The notes: a model not told the origin generated them from the sequence alone. DNA of 64,000 bases from Candidatus Methylopumilus sp. (GCA_024640945.1 JAHEEA010000002.1:1-64000), one strand, 5' to 3'. Numbered from the stretch's first letter, positions 19,650 to 30,717 are shown. Made by a program: numbers and translations.

Positions 19650-19686
19650 ATTTTGGTGCATAAATTTTTTAATTACGCACCAAAAT
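19650..19686. repeat. Inverted repeat with two NtrC-like half-sites
   Basis: ATTTTGGTGC (19650-19659) and GCACCAAAAT (19677-19686) are exact reverse complements separated by 17 nt. Each arm equals one half of the NtrC site before glnA (TGCACCAAAATAGTGCA), but the halves face the opposite way from a normal NtrC dyad. It lies 13 nt after the ubiK stop and could instead be a weak terminator, as GTTTGTTTTT follows. Confidence 0.5.
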
Positions 19687-19706
19687 AGCGTTTGTTTTTA
19701 ATCAAA

Positions 19707-20756
19707 ATGGTGGCATTCATGCACGCAAAAAATAGCTGGTTAGAAGAAAAACAATCTGCATATCTATATAGAGTAGTTGCTGATGCGGAGCCGGTAGAAT
19801 CAAGAAAAAAACTATTCAACCAACTTGCCAATGAAGCTGAAAGTCAAGCTAAGCATTGGGCGAAAGAAGCTAAAAAAGCAGGCTGCCCAACCCGTAATGA
19901 ATATGCCCCAACAAAACGCGTTAAATTAATTGTTTTTTTAATTCGCACGCTTGGGCCTCAAAGAATTAAACCTGTTTTAGCAGCAGTCAAAATTCGCGGC
20001 CTCTCCGTTTATAGTAAAGCGCGCGAGCCAGGCCATCCTATTCATACCAGTGTTGATGAAGTCGGATCTAGCCACCGTAATGCTGGCAATAATGGAGGGC
20101 TTCGTGCTGCCGTATTTGGAATTAATGACGGACTAGTATCAATTGCATGCCTGGTCCTTGGTGTTGCAGGTGCCGAAAGTTCCACAAGCACAATACTGCT
20201 AACAGGCATTGCCGGACTTCTCGCCGGCGCATTCTCAATGGCTTCTGGCGAATACATTTCAATGCGATCTCAAAGAGAGATGTTTGAATATCAAATTGGA
20301 CTTGAACGAGATGAGCTTGCCGAATACCCAGAAGAAGAAGCGGGAGAACTGGCACTTATTTATATGGCGCGAGGCATGCCAGAAAAAGAAGCGCACGCCT
20401 TAGGAAAACGAATGATTGCAGACCTTGAGGTTGGCTTGGACACTCTGGCACGAGAAGAGCTAGGCCTAAATCCAGACGAACTTGGCTCCCCATGGATCGC
20501 TGCAATATCTTCTTTTATTGCTTTTATTTCAGGCGGCGCAATTCCGCTCATCCCGTATCTTTTAGAAATCAAAACAAACACGCTTGAAATCTCAATCGCA
20601 ATCACGGCCCTTTCTTTATTTGCCGTTGGTGCATTATTGTCTTTATTTACGGGTCGCGGTGCTTTTTGGGGCGGTCTGCGCATGTTATTAATTGGTGGCG
20701 GCGCTGGATTGCTGACTTATGGGATTGGTCATTTAATGGGTGCAAATATTAGTTAA
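19707..20756 (+). CDS. VIT1/CCC1 family transporter with N-terminal ferritin-like domain
   Basis: About 349 residues. The first roughly 110 residues are helical and carry Glu/His pairs (LNE-type: LANEAESQAKHWAKEAKK), resembling the ferritin-like domain of erythrin-vacuolar iron transporters. The rest is the membrane VIT1/CCC1 domain: FGINDGLVSIACLVLGVAGA, SMASGEYISMRSQREM, and a C-terminal bundle. Such proteins export Fe2+ or Mn2+ from the cytoplasm. The start could be ATG 19707 or ATG 19719, and the ribosome site is weak for both. A single-gene unit between ubiK and metH. Confidence 0.85.
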   Translation: MVAFMHAKNSWLEEKQSAYLYRVVADAEPVESRKKLFNQLANEAESQAKHWAKEAKKAGCPTRNEYAPTKRVKLIVFLIRTLGPQRIKPVLAAVKIRGLSVYSKAREPGHPIHTSVDEVGSSHRNAGNNGGLRAAVFGINDGLVSIACLVLGVAGAESSTSTILLTGIAGLLAGAFSMASGEYISMRSQREMFEYQIGLERDELAEYPEEEAGELALIYMARGMPEKEAHALGKRMIADLEVGLDTLAREELGLNPDELGSPWIAAISSFIAFISGGAIPLIPYLLEIKTNTLEISIAITALSLFAVGALLSLFTGRGAFWGGLRMLLIGGGAGLLTYGIGHLMGANIS

Positions 20757-20838
20757 GCTTAAGACTTAGTGAATTGCCCAGCCTGCTTTATAATATGAGG
20801 CTTAATCAAGGTAGCGCTAAGCATTTAAGACTTTTTAC

Positions 20839-23800
20839 ATGACACTCATTTCGCCGACAGAACAAATTTTGCGTGATTTACTCACGCGCCGTATCTTAAT
20901 TTTAGATGGCGCGATGGGCACAATGATTCAGCAATACAAACTCACGGAATCAGATTATCGCGGTGGCGAAAATGGGCGCTTTAAAGATTTCACTGGGCCT
21001 GCAGGTGTCAAATACTGTAATAAAGGCAATGCTTGTGCATGCGGTGCAATTCACGAACCAACCCCTGAAAATGCTTCAACACGTGAATTGTTCGTCAAAG
21101 GCAACAATGAATTACTCAGCCTGACTCAACCTAAAATCATTCAAGAAATTCACGAACAATATCTAGCGTCAGGTGCAGATATTATCGAAACGAATACATT
21201 TGGTGCGACCAGTGTTGCGCAAGATGATTACCACATGGCCCATTTGGTTTACGAAATGAATGTGGAGTCAGCAAAGCTAGCCCGTGCTGCTTGCGATAAA
21301 TATTCCACGATAGATAAACCTCGCTTTGTCGCAGGCGCATTAGGGCCAACCCCAAAAACTGCATCTATTTCACCTGATGTTAACGACCCTGCTGCACGTA
21401 ATGTCAATTTTGACCAATTAGTCACAGCATACCTCGAACAAACACGCGCACTCGTTGAAGGCGGCGTAGACATCTTAATGGTCGAAACAATTTTCGACAC
21501 CCTAAATTGTAAAGCTGCGCTATTCGCTATTGATGCTTTCTTTGAAGAAAGCGGCAAGCGCTTACCACTAATGATTTCCGGCACAGTCACCGATGCCTCA
21601 GGACGGATTCTATCTGGACAAACCGTACCTGCATTTTGGCATTCTGTTCGTCATGCAAAACCACTTACGATTGGCCTTAACTGTGCACTTGGTGCAGCGC
21701 TTATGCGCCCTTATGCTGAAGAACTATCAAAGATTGCTGACACCTTTGTTTGTATTTATCCGAACGCTGGTTTACCAAATCCAATGTCTGACACAGGGTT
21801 TGATGAAAAACCTGCAGACACCTCAGCGCTTGTAAAAGAGTTTGCTGAAAGTGGTTTTATTAACATTGCTGGCGGTTGCTGTGGAACGACGCCTCCGCAT
21901 ATCAAAGCAATTGCGGACGCACTAAAAGATGTTAAACCCCGTCAAATTCCTAGCGTTGAAATAAGCACCAAACTCTCTGGACTTGAGCCATTCATCATTG
22001 ATGACCAATCATTATTTGTAAACGTCGGCGAACGTACCAATGTGACGGGCTCAAAAGCTTTTGCGCGCATGATTTTAAATGAACAATATGAAGAAGCCTT
22101 ACATGTTGCCCGTCAACAAGTAGAAAACGGTGCTCAAATTATTGATATCAACATGGATGAAGGCATGCTGGATGCCATCAAGGCCATGTCACATTTCTTG
22201 AATTTAGTTGCGTCAGAACCAGACATCGCCCGCGTGCCTATTATGATTGATTCATCCAAATGGGACGTCATTGAAGCAGGCTTAAAATGCGTACAAGGCA
22301 AAGCCATCGTCAACTCAATTTCGATGAAAGAAGGCGAAGCAGAATTCTTACGTCAGGCAAAACTGTGCATGCGCTATGGCGCTGCCATCATCGTGATGGC
22401 TTTCGATGAAAAAGGCCAAGCAGATACTTTCGAACGCAAGATTGAAATCTGTAAACGCGCTTACGATTTGCTGACTCAAAAAGTGGGATTCCCTGCGGAA
22501 GATATTATTTTTGATCCCAATATTTTTGCGATCGCCACAGGTATTGAAGAGCACAATAATTACGCAGTCGATTTCATTAATGCCACTCGCTGGATTAAAG
22601 AAAACTTACCGCACGCCAAAATTTCTGGCGGGGTATCTAATGTAAGCTTTAGTTTCCGTGGTAACGAGCCAGCACGCGAAGCGATTCATACCGTGTTTCT
22701 ATACCATGCAATTAAAGCTGGTATGACAATGGGCATTGTGAACGCCGGCATGATTGGCATCTATGATGACCTATCATGTGAGCTTCGTGAATGTGTTGAA
22801 GATGTTGTCTTAAATCGTCGCCCCGACGCGACTGAACGCATGATTGAAATGGCTGGCACCTTAACAGCCAACGGTAAAAAAGAAGCGCCAACTTTAGAGT
22901 GGCGTGGCACAGCAGAGAATCCAGTGAGCGTTCAAAAGCGTTTGGCGCACGCACTTGTCCATGGCATCACAGAATTCATTAATGAAGACACCGAGGAAGC
23001 TCGCGTAGAGGCTTTAAAAAATGGTGGCCGCCCAATTCATGTGATTGAAGGTCCACTCATGGACGGCATGAATATCGTCGGTGATTTATTCGGTCAAGGC
23101 AAAATGTTTTTACCGCAAGTTGTTAAATCTGCCCGCGTTATGAAACAAGCTGTTGCACATTTAATTCCGTATATCGAAGAAGAGAAATTACTGGAAGAAA
23201 AACGTACTGGCATTGCAGCAAAACCTAAAGGGAAAATGGTCATCGCAACGGTTAAAGGCGATGTGCACGATATCGGCAAAAACATCGTTTCTGTTGTACT
23301 GCAATGTAACAATTTCGAAGTAGTCAACATGGGCGTAATGGTGCCTGCCGCTGAAATTCTCGCGATGGCCAAAGCTGAAAATGCAGACATTATTGGCTTG
23401 TCAGGTTTGATTACACCGTCTCTTGAAGAGATGGCGCATATCGCCCGTGAAATGCAACGCGATCCATATTTCAGAGACTTGAAAATGCCATTGCTCATTG
23501 GTGGTGCAACCACATCACGCGCGCATACCGCAGTCAAAATTGCACCTCATTATGATGGCCCAGTGATTTACGTTCCTGATGCATCTCGTTCTGTTGCTGT
23601 CATGCAATCACTGCTTACACCGGAGCAACGAGATACTTACTTAGCTGAACTTAATGCTGATTACGAACGTGCACGCACGCAACACGCCAACAAAAAAGGT
23701 GTGCCAATGCTAACCATCGCAGATGCCCGAAAGAATAAAGTTAAACTCAGCTTCACTGAAAAAAATGCACCTCTTAAACCAAAATTTATTGGCCGTCGTG

Positions 23801-24693
23801 TATTAGAAAATATCGATTTAGCGACGATTGCCCAATATATTGATTGGGGTCCTTTTTTCCAAACTTGGGATTTAGCTGGTACTTATCCAGCCATTTTAAA
23901 AGATCCTGTCGTTGGCGAAACCGCAACAAAATTATTCGCCGATGGCCAGGCTTTGTTGAAAAAAATCATTGAAGGCCGTTGGTTGACTGCGAACGGTGTT
24001 GTTTCATTACTACCAGCAAACAGTGTAAATGATGATGACATCGAAATTTATACAGATGACACCCGTCAAAAAGTTGCCTTCACTTATTACGGCATGCGTC
24101 AGCAAACAGAGAAACCTGTGATTGATGAGGTTGCAAGACCTAACCAATGCTTAGCTGATTTTATTGCCCCTAAAGATTCTGGCGTACCAGACTATATTGG
24201 CATGTTTGCTGTTACTGCAGGTTTAGGAATAGAAAAAAATCTCAAACGTTTTGAAGAAACGCATGATGACTTTAATAGCATCATGTTGAAATCTCTTGCA
24301 GACAGATTAGCAGAAGCCTTTGCTGAATATTTACACGAACGTGTACGTACAGATTTTTGGGCTTATGCAACTAACGAAAAACTAAGCAACGAAGAAATGA
24401 TTGCAGAGAAATACCAAGGCATTCGTCCAGCTCCTGGCTACCCAGCATGCCCTGATCATACTGTTAAAGCAGATATGTTCAATATCATGCAGGCAACCGA
24501 AATTGGCATGGAGCTCACCGATTCTTTTGCCATGAATCCTGCTGCTGCGGTCTCTGGTTTTTACTTTGCTCATCCTGAAGCAAAATACTTCAGCGTTGAT
24601 AAAATTGGTGAAGATCAACTCACGGAAATGTCTGCACGTCGCGGCATGAACAAAGAAGAATTAGCGCGTTGGTTAGCGCCTAATTTAGGATAA
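20839..24693 (+). CDS. metH: Cobalamin-dependent methionine synthase
   Basis: 1284 residues, slightly longer than the E. coli enzyme. Domains in order: homocysteine-binding barrel with zinc ligands (NCALG and the [11 protein letters not shown] pair), folate-binding barrel ([13 protein letters not shown]), the cobalamin cap and B12 domain with the lower-ligand motif DVHDIG near residue 811, and the reactivation domain ([13 protein letters not shown] near 1198). It transfers a methyl group from methyl-tetrahydrofolate to homocysteine. No cobalamin riboswitch is visible in the 82 nt before it. Confidence 0.98.
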   Translation: MTLISPTEQILRDLLTRRILILDGAMGTMIQQYKLTESDYRGGENGRFKDFTGPAGVKYCNKGNACACGAIHEPTPENASTRELFVKGNNELLSLTQPKIIQEIHEQYLASGADIIETNTFGATSVAQDDYHMAHLVYEMNVESAKLARAACDKYSTIDKPRFVAGALGPTPKTASISPDVNDPAARNVNFDQLVTAYLEQTRALVEGGVDILMVETIFDTLNCKAALFAIDAFFEESGKRLPLMISGTVTDASGRILSGQTVPAFWHSVRHAKPLTIGLNCALGAALMRPYAEELSKIADTFVCIYPNAGLPNPMSDTGFDEKPADTSALVKEFAESGFINIAGGCCGTTPPHIKAIADALKDVKPRQIPSVEISTKLSGLEPFIIDDQSLFVNVGERTNVTGSKAFARMILNEQYEEALHVARQQVENGAQIIDINMDEGMLDAIKAMSHFLNLVASEPDIARVPIMIDSSKWDVIEAGLKCVQGKAIVNSISMKEGEAEFLRQAKLCMRYGAAIIVMAFDEKGQADTFERKIEICKRAYDLLTQKVGFPAEDIIFDPNIFAIATGIEEHNNYAVDFINATRWIKENLPHAKISGGVSNVSFSFRGNEPAREAIHTVFLYHAIKAGMTMGIVNAGMIGIYDDLSCELRECVEDVVLNRRPDATERMIEMAGTLTANGKKEAPTLEWRGTAENPVSVQKRLAHALVHGITEFINEDTEEARVEALKNGGRPIHVIEGPLMDGMNIVGDLFGQGKMFLPQVVKSARVMKQAVAHLIPYIEEEKLLEEKRTGIAAKPKGKMVIATVKGDVHDIGKNIVSVVLQCNNFEVVNMGVMVPAAEILAMAKAENADIIGLSGLITPSLEEMAHIAREMQRDPYFRDLKMPLLIGGATTSRAHTAVKIAPHYDGPVIYVPDASRSVAVMQSLLTPEQRDTYLAELNADYERARTQHANKKGVPMLTIADARKNKVKLSFTEKNAPLKPKFIGRRVLENIDLATIAQYIDWGPFFQTWDLAGTYPAILKDPVVGETATKLFADGQALLKKIIEGRWLTANGVVSLLPANSVNDDDIEIYTDDTRQKVAFTYYGMRQQTEKPVIDEVARPNQCLADFIAPKDSGVPDYIGMFAVTAGLGIEKNLKRFEETHDDFNSIMLKSLADRLAEAFAEYLHERVRTDFWAYATNEKLSNEEMIAEKYQGIRPAPGYPACPDHTVKADMFNIMQATEIGMELTDSFAMNPAAAVSGFYFAHPEAKYFSVDKIGEDQLTEMSARRGMNKEELARWLAPNLG

Positions 24694-24696
24694 AAA

Positions 24697-26085
24697 ATGC
24701 ATATTCATATTCTTGGAATTTGCGGCACCTTTATGGGTGGTATAGCAGTTTTGGCAAAAGAAGCTGGCCATCGCGTAACAGGTTGTGACGCTAATGTTTA
24801 TCCACCGATGAGCACACAACTTGAAGCCCAAGGCATAGAGTTGATTGAGGGATTTGACCCATCGCAAACCAAACTAAATCCTGACGTTTATGTGATTGGC
24901 AATGTGGTTTCACGTGGCAATCCGCTGATGGAAGAAATCTTAAACCAAGGATTGCCTTTCATTTCCGGCCCTCAATGGTTAGCAGAAAATATTCTTCACC
25001 CACAGGGCGAACAAGCTAAGTGGGTACTTGCAGTTGCAGGCACACATGGCAAAACAACGACCAGTTCAATGTTGGCGTGGATTTTAGAATATGCTGGATT
25101 AGCGCCAGGCTTCTTAATTGGTGGCGTTCCACAAAACTTTTCAGTTTCTGCGCGCTTACCTCAAACACCCAAACAAGATAGCAAAAGTACATCGCCTTTC
25201 TTTGTGATTGAGGCAGACGAATATGACACTGCATTTTTCGATAAGCGATCAAAATTTGTTCACTACGGTCCACGCACTGCAGTGCTCAATAACCTAGAGT
25301 TTGATCACGCAGATATATTTGCAGACTTACATGCCATCGAAACCCAATTTCATCATTTAGTACGCACAGTTCCTCAACAAGGTTTAGTTGTTGCCAATGG
25401 CAAGGAAGAAAGTTTACAGCGCGTTATTGACCGAGGATGTTGGACACCAGTAGAACATTTCGGCAGCGACAAAGATTGGCAAGCAGGTGAAGCCGATACT
25501 GATGGTGGTTTTGATGTACTATTTAAAGGCGAGAAACTAGGTCACGTTAATTGGCAATTATTAGGTGAACACAATCGCATGAATGCGCTTGCGGCATTAG
25601 CAGCTGCTCGTCATGTTGGCGTATCTTTAGACGTAGGAATTGCCGCTTTAGGTTTATTCCAAAATGTAAAACGTCGCATGGAATTGCGTGGCATCGTCAA
25701 CGACATTAGTGTCTATGATGACTTTGCTCACCACCCAACAGCTATCACTACAACCGTCGCTGGCTTACGTGCAAAAGTAGGTAAAGCACGCATCTTGGCA
25801 GTATTGGAGCCGCGCTCCAATACAATGAAACTAGGTGTCATGAAACAAGCATTACTAGCAAGCTTGGTCGAAGCGGATTTAGTATTTTGCTATGGTGCAA
25901 ATTTGGGATGGGATGCAAAAGAAGCGCTATCGCCAATTAGCGAGAAATCCAAGGTATATGACGACATCGATACTTTAGTGAATGATCTAGTAAAAATAGC
26001 AAAAGCTGGCGATCAAATATTGGTGATGAGCAATGGTGGTTTTGGTGGTATCCATCAAAAACTACTGACTCAACTTGCATCCTAG
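24697..26085 (+). CDS. mpl: UDP-N-acetylmuramate:L-alanyl-gamma-D-glutamyl-meso-diaminopimelate ligase
   Basis: 462 residues. Start MHIHILGICGTFMGGIAVLA, ATP-binding loop AGTHGKTTTSSMLA near residue 111, and Mur-ligase motifs EADEYDTAFFDKRSKF and LGEHNRMNALAALAA. Mpl reattaches the recovered murein tripeptide to UDP-MurNAc in peptidoglycan recycling. It begins 3 nt after metH stops. Confidence 0.96.
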   Translation: MHIHILGICGTFMGGIAVLAKEAGHRVTGCDANVYPPMSTQLEAQGIELIEGFDPSQTKLNPDVYVIGNVVSRGNPLMEEILNQGLPFISGPQWLAENILHPQGEQAKWVLAVAGTHGKTTTSSMLAWILEYAGLAPGFLIGGVPQNFSVSARLPQTPKQDSKSTSPFFVIEADEYDTAFFDKRSKFVHYGPRTAVLNNLEFDHADIFADLHAIETQFHHLVRTVPQQGLVVANGKEESLQRVIDRGCWTPVEHFGSDKDWQAGEADTDGGFDVLFKGEKLGHVNWQLLGEHNRMNALAALAAARHVGVSLDVGIAALGLFQNVKRRMELRGIVNDISVYDDFAHHPTAITTTVAGLRAKVGKARILAVLEPRSNTMKLGVMKQALLASLVEADLVFCYGANLGWDAKEALSPISEKSKVYDDIDTLVNDLVKIAKAGDQILVMSNGGFGGIHQKLLTQLAS

Positions 26086-26100
26086 TTCTACTAAAAAAAC

Positions 26101-27066
26101 ATGGGTATTCCTTTGAAATTTTCAATTTTCAAACAGTCGCCATTTTTTTATTTTGCATTAATTTTTTCTGCGGTTTTGCATTTACTGCTCATCATCGGAT
26201 TGCAGTTCGATATCCATCCATCCAAATTATTTGAAGACAATACGCCATCCTTAGATGTCGTTTTAGTTAACAGCAAAACAAAAACAGCACCCACTCAATC
26301 TGAAATATTGGCGCAAACCAACCTCGATCGAGGTGGCAATACCGAAGCAGACAAACAAATGGCATCGGCGCTACCAAATGAAAACAACAAACCGAATCAA
26401 CAAACGGATATTGCACTTAAAAAACTATCAAGAGTTGCTGCAAAAATCCAAGCGGAAGCAGCGAATAAGCAACATCAAGTTAAAGCACTAGAAAAAGAAG
26501 CGCAGTCGCTTATGAAGCAAGTGCAATCAAACCACGCCATTGAATCAGGTCAAAATACTACTGCAAAGTCCCATACGGAAAACACACCGCCACCAAATCA
26601 GAAACCACATTTAAATCTAGCGGATCTGTTGGATAGCAGTGCAGAAATTGCAAAGTCAGAAGCTCAAATTGCTAAGCAGCAAGAAGACTATCAAAAGCGT
26701 CCAAAACGTAAATCGATTGGCATCCGAACACAAGAATATAAGTTCGCAACTTACATGGAAGCTTGGCGATTAAAAGTAGAGAAAATTGGCAATCTTAATT
26801 ATCCAGAAGCAGCCAAAGAACAGAAACTATATGGTCAATTACAAATGGCTGTTTACATTAAAGCAGATGGCAGTTTAGAAAAGATAGAAATAAAACGCAG
26901 CTCCGGCTATCCAGTTTTAGATGCGGCAGCAAAGCGAATTGTTGAAATGGCAGCGCCTTATGCAGCTTTTCCAGAAGATATCCGCAAGGACGTAGATATT
27001 ATCGACATTACAAGAACTTGGACTTTCACTAAAGATGATAGCCTCACCACAAAAGGCTCGGAGTAA
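26101..27066 (+). CDS. TonB-like energy transducer protein
   Basis: 321 residues. A single N-terminal membrane segment (about 13-33) is followed by a long Gln/Lys/Ala-rich periplasmic spacer with coiled-coil character (95-205), and a C-terminal TonB domain (NYPEAAKEQKLYGQLQMAVY, then GYPVLDAAAKRIVEMAAPYA). TonB transmits proton-motive energy to outer membrane receptors. No exbB/exbD genes are adjacent. It starts 15 nt after mpl and stops 2 nt before the ferredoxin gene. Confidence 0.85.
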   Translation: MGIPLKFSIFKQSPFFYFALIFSAVLHLLLIIGLQFDIHPSKLFEDNTPSLDVVLVNSKTKTAPTQSEILAQTNLDRGGNTEADKQMASALPNENNKPNQQTDIALKKLSRVAAKIQAEAANKQHQVKALEKEAQSLMKQVQSNHAIESGQNTTAKSHTENTPPPNQKPHLNLADLLDSSAEIAKSEAQIAKQQEDYQKRPKRKSIGIRTQEYKFATYMEAWRLKVEKIGNLNYPEAAKEQKLYGQLQMAVYIKADGSLEKIEIKRSSGYPVLDAAAKRIVEMAAPYAAFPEDIRKDVDIIDITRTWTFTKDDSLTTKGSE

Positions 27067-27068
27067 AC

Positions 27069-27386
27069 ATGGAAAACAACTACTACCAACATCATGTATT
27101 TTTCTGCCTGAATCAACGTGAAGATGGAGCCCAGTGTTGCACTGACTTCGGTGCCGAAGCAGCGTTTGACCACATGAAATCATCTGTTAAAAAACTTAAC
27201 TTGAATGGTAAAAATAAAGTACGGATTAATCGTGCTGGATGCTTAGATCGATGCGGTGAAGGTCCCTTAATGGTGGTTTATCCCGAAGCCATTTGGTATA
27301 CGTTTGTCGACAACGACGATATCGATGAGATTATTAGTTCACACATACAGCAAGGAAAAGTGGTCGAACGCCTACAAATTAAATAA
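27069..27386 (+). CDS. Thioredoxin-like [2Fe-2S] ferredoxin
   Basis: 105 residues. The cysteine pattern (FFCLNQREDGAQCC and NRAGCLDRCGEGP) fits the thioredoxin-like [2Fe-2S] ferredoxins, also seen in the NuoE fold. The VYPEAIWYTFVDNDDIDEII part is typical of (2Fe-2S) ferredoxins encoded near tonB or mpl in betaproteobacteria. Its redox partner is not known. It is the last gene of the metH-mpl-tonB-like run and faces the HIT gene with only a 2-nt gap. Confidence 0.88.
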   Translation: MENNYYQHHVFFCLNQREDGAQCCTDFGAEAAFDHMKSSVKKLNLNGKNKVRINRAGCLDRCGEGPLMVVYPEAIWYTFVDNDDIDEIISSHIQQGKVVERLQIK

Positions 27387-27388
27387 GC

Positions 27389-27811
27389 CTAATTTGTAGT
27401 AATCGCTTTAGCAACTTTTGTGATGAGCAACTCTTTCAGACTCTCAATTTTTGCAGGATTAGATGCTCTTTGAACTTCACTCCAAATCGTTTCCGGAAAG
27501 TGAACATCTGTTTTGAATCGCGGAATAACATGCCAATGGATGTGTGGTGTTTTATTGCCCAAGCTCGCCAAATTAATCTTTTCAGGCTGTAACACGTCAC
27601 GTAAAACACGCTCAACGATGAACGTCACATCCATTAATCGTGCACGCGCTTCAGCGCTTAAATCCGTCATTTCTTTAACATGCTTATTAAGAATTACACG
27701 ACAAAATCCAATGTAATTTTTATCGTCGACTAACACAACACGACAAAAATCATCTTCCCAAATAACTTCACCGCCGGGTGAATGACAAAAAACACAATCT
27801 TCCTGAGCCAT
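27389..27811 (-). CDS. HIT family hydrolase
   Basis: 140 residues. The histidine triad HIHWHVIPRF is near residue 93. A CxxC pair (CVFCHSPGG) lies at the N-terminus. HIT proteins hydrolyse or transfer nucleotidyl groups; the substrate is unknown. Its start overlaps the last base of the upstream oxidoreductase gene, so the two are probably translated in tandem. Confidence 0.92.
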   Translation of the reverse strand: MAQEDCVFCHSPGGEVIWEDDFCRVVLVDDKNYIGFCRVILNKHVKEMTDLSAEARARLMDVTFIVERVLRDVLQPEKINLASLGNKTPHIHWHVIPRFKTDVHFPETIWSEVQRASNPAKIESLKELLITKVAKAITTN

Positions 27812-28818
27812 TAGATTTTCACCGTTTTTCCTGTTGCTGCAGATTCAAGTGTAGCAACAATTGCTCTACAGTTTTTCTTAGCATCATCAAAACTAAGCAG
27901 TGGTAATTTGTCATTAAGCACACAATCACTAAAATGTTCAATTTCAAGATTGAAGTGATTGCTTGCAGGATAAGTCTCTTCTGCTTTACGGCCATCTTCT
28001 GACCACCAGCTAATCATTGGCACATCATTAGTCCCTGGCAACTGCCAGACTGTGTGACATTTCAAACCGCCCTTAGTCCCAATCAAAGTATATTCAGACT
28101 GACGGCTACATTCAAAACTGGTATCAAAATGGCCACGCTTGCCATCCCCAAAATCAATCACACCACTGGTAGTGATATCAGCGCCAGTGTCTGCATATTT
28201 TGCAATGGCAGTTACACTAATCGGATCAACATCAAAACAATGACGCAGGGTGTGAATCGCATAAGGACCAATATCCCACATTGCGCCACCACCCAAATCA
28301 GTGTCATTAGCCAAACGATACATACGCGCTGGCCGCATCATGAACGAATAACTCGCCTTAGCAAAACGCACCTCACCAATCACACCCGAGGCGATAATTT
28401 CTTTTACGCGTTGATGTTGCGGATGGAATCGATACATAAATCCTTCCATCACTTTGACCTGATGTTTCTTTGCAGCAATCTCAATTGCTTCAACATCAGA
28501 AACTGCAATCGCCATTGGCTTTTCTATCAATACATGTTTACCAGCAGCAATCGCTTTCAATGCCCACTTCGCATGCTCATGGTTAGCAAGCGGAATATAA
28601 ACCGCCTGTACATCAGCATCCACCAGCAAATCTTCTAGCGCATCATAGGTTTTCACCCCTGAAATTTTTGGGGCATATTTGGCGAGTGTTTCAGCAGCGG
28701 CACCTGGACGACGGCTAGCAATCGCAACCAATTCAGAATTGGACGCCTCAACGATTGCTGGTAATAAACGCTCGTTGACACGTGCAGCACCTAAAATTCC
28801 CCAACGTAATTTACTCAT
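27811..28818 (-). CDS. Gfo/Idh/MocA family oxidoreductase
   Basis: 335 residues. N-terminal Rossmann start (LRWGILGAARVNERLLPAI), the family EKP motif (HVLIEKPMAIA near residue 95) and the C-terminal substrate domain with GGGAMWDIGPYAIHTLRH. NAD(P)-dependent dehydrogenase of sugar- or polyol-like compounds; substrate unknown. ATG at 28818 is chosen since a GGGGGG stretch precedes it and the longer frame (to 28893) overlaps the end of lipA with unrelated residues. Confidence 0.9.
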   Translation of the reverse strand: MSKLRWGILGAARVNERLLPAIVEASNSELVAIASRRPGAAAETLAKYAPKISGVKTYDALEDLLVDADVQAVYIPLANHEHAKWALKAIAAGKHVLIEKPMAIAVSDVEAIEIAAKKHQVKVMEGFMYRFHPQHQRVKEIIASGVIGEVRFAKASYSFMMRPARMYRLANDTDLGGGAMWDIGPYAIHTLRHCFDVDPISVTAIAKYADTGADITTSGVIDFGDGKRGHFDTSFECSRQSEYTLIGTKGGLKCHTVWQLPGTNDVPMISWWSEDGRKAEETYPASNHFNLEIEHFSDCVLNDKLPLLSFDDAKKNCRAIVATLESAATGKTVKI

Positions 28819-28829
28819 GACCCCCCCAT

Positions 28830-29807
28830 TTAAACACCAGCAGCATGTGCTTGAGTATCTGCATGATAAGAACTGCGCACCATAGGCCCACATGCTGCAT
28901 GAGTAAAGCCTATTGCCAAAGCCTCTTGTTCAAACTGAACGAAACGTTCAGGTGTCACAAAGCGCATAACAGGCAAATGATGCTGACTCGGCTGTAAATA
29001 CTGCCCCAAGGTCAGCATAGTCACTCCATGTGCACGCAAATCACGCATCACGTCTAAAATCTCTTCATCCGTTTCTCCTAGACCCAACATCAAACCTGAT
29101 TTAGTTGGGACTTCAGGATGCAACTGACCGAATACTTTAAGTAAATCTAATGATTTTTGATAATCAGCGCCTGGACGTGCTTGCTTATATAAACGCGGCA
29201 CGGTTTCCAAATTATGATTCATCACATCAGGTGGTGAAACTTTTAAAATCTCAACTGCTGTTTCTAAACGTCCACGAAAATCTGGCACTAAAACTTCAAT
29301 TTTAATTTCAGGAGATAAAGCTCTTGTTTCACGAATGCAATCTACAAAATGCTGAGCGCCACCGTCCATCAAGTCATCACGATCAACGCTGGTAATGACG
29401 ACGTAACGCAAGCGCATTTGCGCAATTGTAGAAGCTAGATTTTTTGGCTCGTCAACATCAGGCGGTAAAGGCTTACCATGTGAAACATCACAGAATGGGC
29501 AGCGACGCGTACAAATATCACCCAAAATCATAAAGGTTGCTGTGCCACCACTAAAACATTCCCCAATATTTGGACAAGAGGCTTCTTCGCAAACCGTATG
29601 CAATTTATTTTCGCGTAGCACTTGTTTAATTTCTTGGAAACGGGCGCTATCAGGGACCTTCATTCTTATCCACTCTGGCTTACGCATTGCTGGCTGAGGA
29701 ATAATTTTAATAGGAATACGTGCCGTCTTTTCCTGGCTTGTTTCCTTCACGCCCGCCACTTTAGCTGGCCGTCTATTTTCAATTGGCTTAGTCACTTGTT
29801 CCGTCAT
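28830..29807 (-). CDS. lipA: Lipoyl synthase
   Basis: 325 residues. Both iron-sulfur sites are visible: [12 protein letters not shown] for the auxiliary cluster and CTRRCPFCD for the radical SAM cluster. It inserts two sulfur atoms into octanoyl groups on lipoyl domains. It follows lipB by 4 nt. Confidence 0.98.
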   Translation of the reverse strand: MTEQVTKPIENRRPAKVAGVKETSQEKTARIPIKIIPQPAMRKPEWIRMKVPDSARFQEIKQVLRENKLHTVCEEASCPNIGECFSGGTATFMILGDICTRRCPFCDVSHGKPLPPDVDEPKNLASTIAQMRLRYVVITSVDRDDLMDGGAQHFVDCIRETRALSPEIKIEVLVPDFRGRLETAVEILKVSPPDVMNHNLETVPRLYKQARPGADYQKSLDLLKVFGQLHPEVPTKSGLMLGLGETDEEILDVMRDLRAHGVTMLTLGQYLQPSQHHLPVMRFVTPERFVQFEQEALAIGFTHAACGPMVRSSYHADTQAHAAGV

Positions 29808-29811
29808 CTGC

Positions 29812-30426
29812 TTAATAGTTTAACGATTTTGTCAGGTATTTTAGCAGCTTTGACTCGATTTCAGTTTGTGGCAATTTCATACCCAAATCTTTTAATTGTG
29901 TTACTTCCAATCCTTTATATCCGCAAGGATCAATGGCATTAAATGGACTTAAATCCATATTCATATTGAGCGAGAGGCCGTGATAACAACATTGATTTTT
30001 CAATCGCAAACCGACCGAGGCGATTTTTTTATCTTGCACATAAACCCCTGGTGCATCTGCGCGTGCAGATGAATGAATATTAAATTCGGCTAACAAACTC
30101 ACCACAGAATTTTCAAGCGCACTCACCAGCTGCCTGACATTGATACCTTTACGCTGCAAATCAATCAATACGTAAATTACTATCTGACCTGGCCCGTGAT
30201 AAGTAATCTTGCCACCCCTATCTGTATTCACAACAGGAATGTCTGCGCGCGATGGCATACGCACATCTTTACGATTTAAACCTAGCGTATAAACAGGAGG
30301 GTGTTCAGTAATCCAAAGCTGATCAGACGCTTGATGGTCACGAACACTGGTGAAATCTTGCATAGCGCGCCAAGTTATTTCAAACTCGCTGCACCCAAGA
30401 TGCTTAATAACTATTGATTGCGTCAA
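29812..30426 (-). CDS. lipB: Octanoyl transferase LipB
   Basis: 204 residues. Motifs [18 protein letters not shown] near residue 70, [20 protein letters not shown] with the catalytic Lys near 137, and the Cys in [13 protein letters not shown]. It moves octanoate from acyl carrier protein to lipoyl domains. It follows the ybeD-type gene by one base and leads into lipA. Confidence 0.97.
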   Translation of the reverse strand: MTQSIVIKHLGCSEFEITWRAMQDFTSVRDHQASDQLWITEHPPVYTLGLNRKDVRMPSRADIPVVNTDRGGKITYHGPGQIVIYVLIDLQRKGINVRQLVSALENSVVSLLAEFNIHSSARADAPGVYVQDKKIASVGLRLKNQCCYHGLSLNMNMDLSPFNAIDPCGYKGLEVTQLKDLGMKLPQTEIESKLLKYLTKSLNY

Positions 30427-30427
30427 A

Positions 30428-30703
30428 TTACAACACGTATTTTGATAATGGATGGGAAGTTAGCGCACGATAGATATCGTCCAATTGCGCTCGTGAAGTG
30501 GCATGAACAGTACACGTTAAACTAATAAAACGACTGCCAGTGCTAGCACGCATATCAACTTTTGTGGCATCAAAAGTAGGGTCAATCGCTTTAATCACTT
30601 CAACCATTGTCGCAGCAAAAGCATCGCTCGTTTCGCCCATGACTTTGATTGGAAAGTCACATGGAAACTCTAATAAATTTTCTTCTGTAATGTTCTCTGC
30701 CAT
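30428..30703 (-). CDS. ybeD: DUF493 / YbeD family protein
   Basis: 91 residues. The start LEFPCDFPIKVMGETSDAFA and the end ALTSHPLSKYVL match UPF0250 (YbeD). The fold resembles ACT-like regulatory domains; the role is not known. Between dacA and lipB, as in E. coli (dacA-ybeD-lipB), which supports the identification. Confidence 0.93.
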   Translation of the reverse strand: MAENITEENLLEFPCDFPIKVMGETSDAFAATMVEVIKAIDPTFDATKVDMRASTGSRFISLTCTVHATSRAQLDDIYRALTSHPLSKYVL

Positions 30704-30717
30704 CTTCGTCTTATTAT

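Noticed and set aside
20757-20838. Cobalamin riboswitch before metH
   Set aside because: The 82-nt gap is too short and lacks the B12-box.
28054-28638. 194-codon plus-strand frame opposite the Gfo/Idh/MocA gene
   Set aside because: It is antisense to a clear enzyme, rich in His, Asn, Ile and Thr as expected from a mirrored frame, and has no domain or ribosome site.
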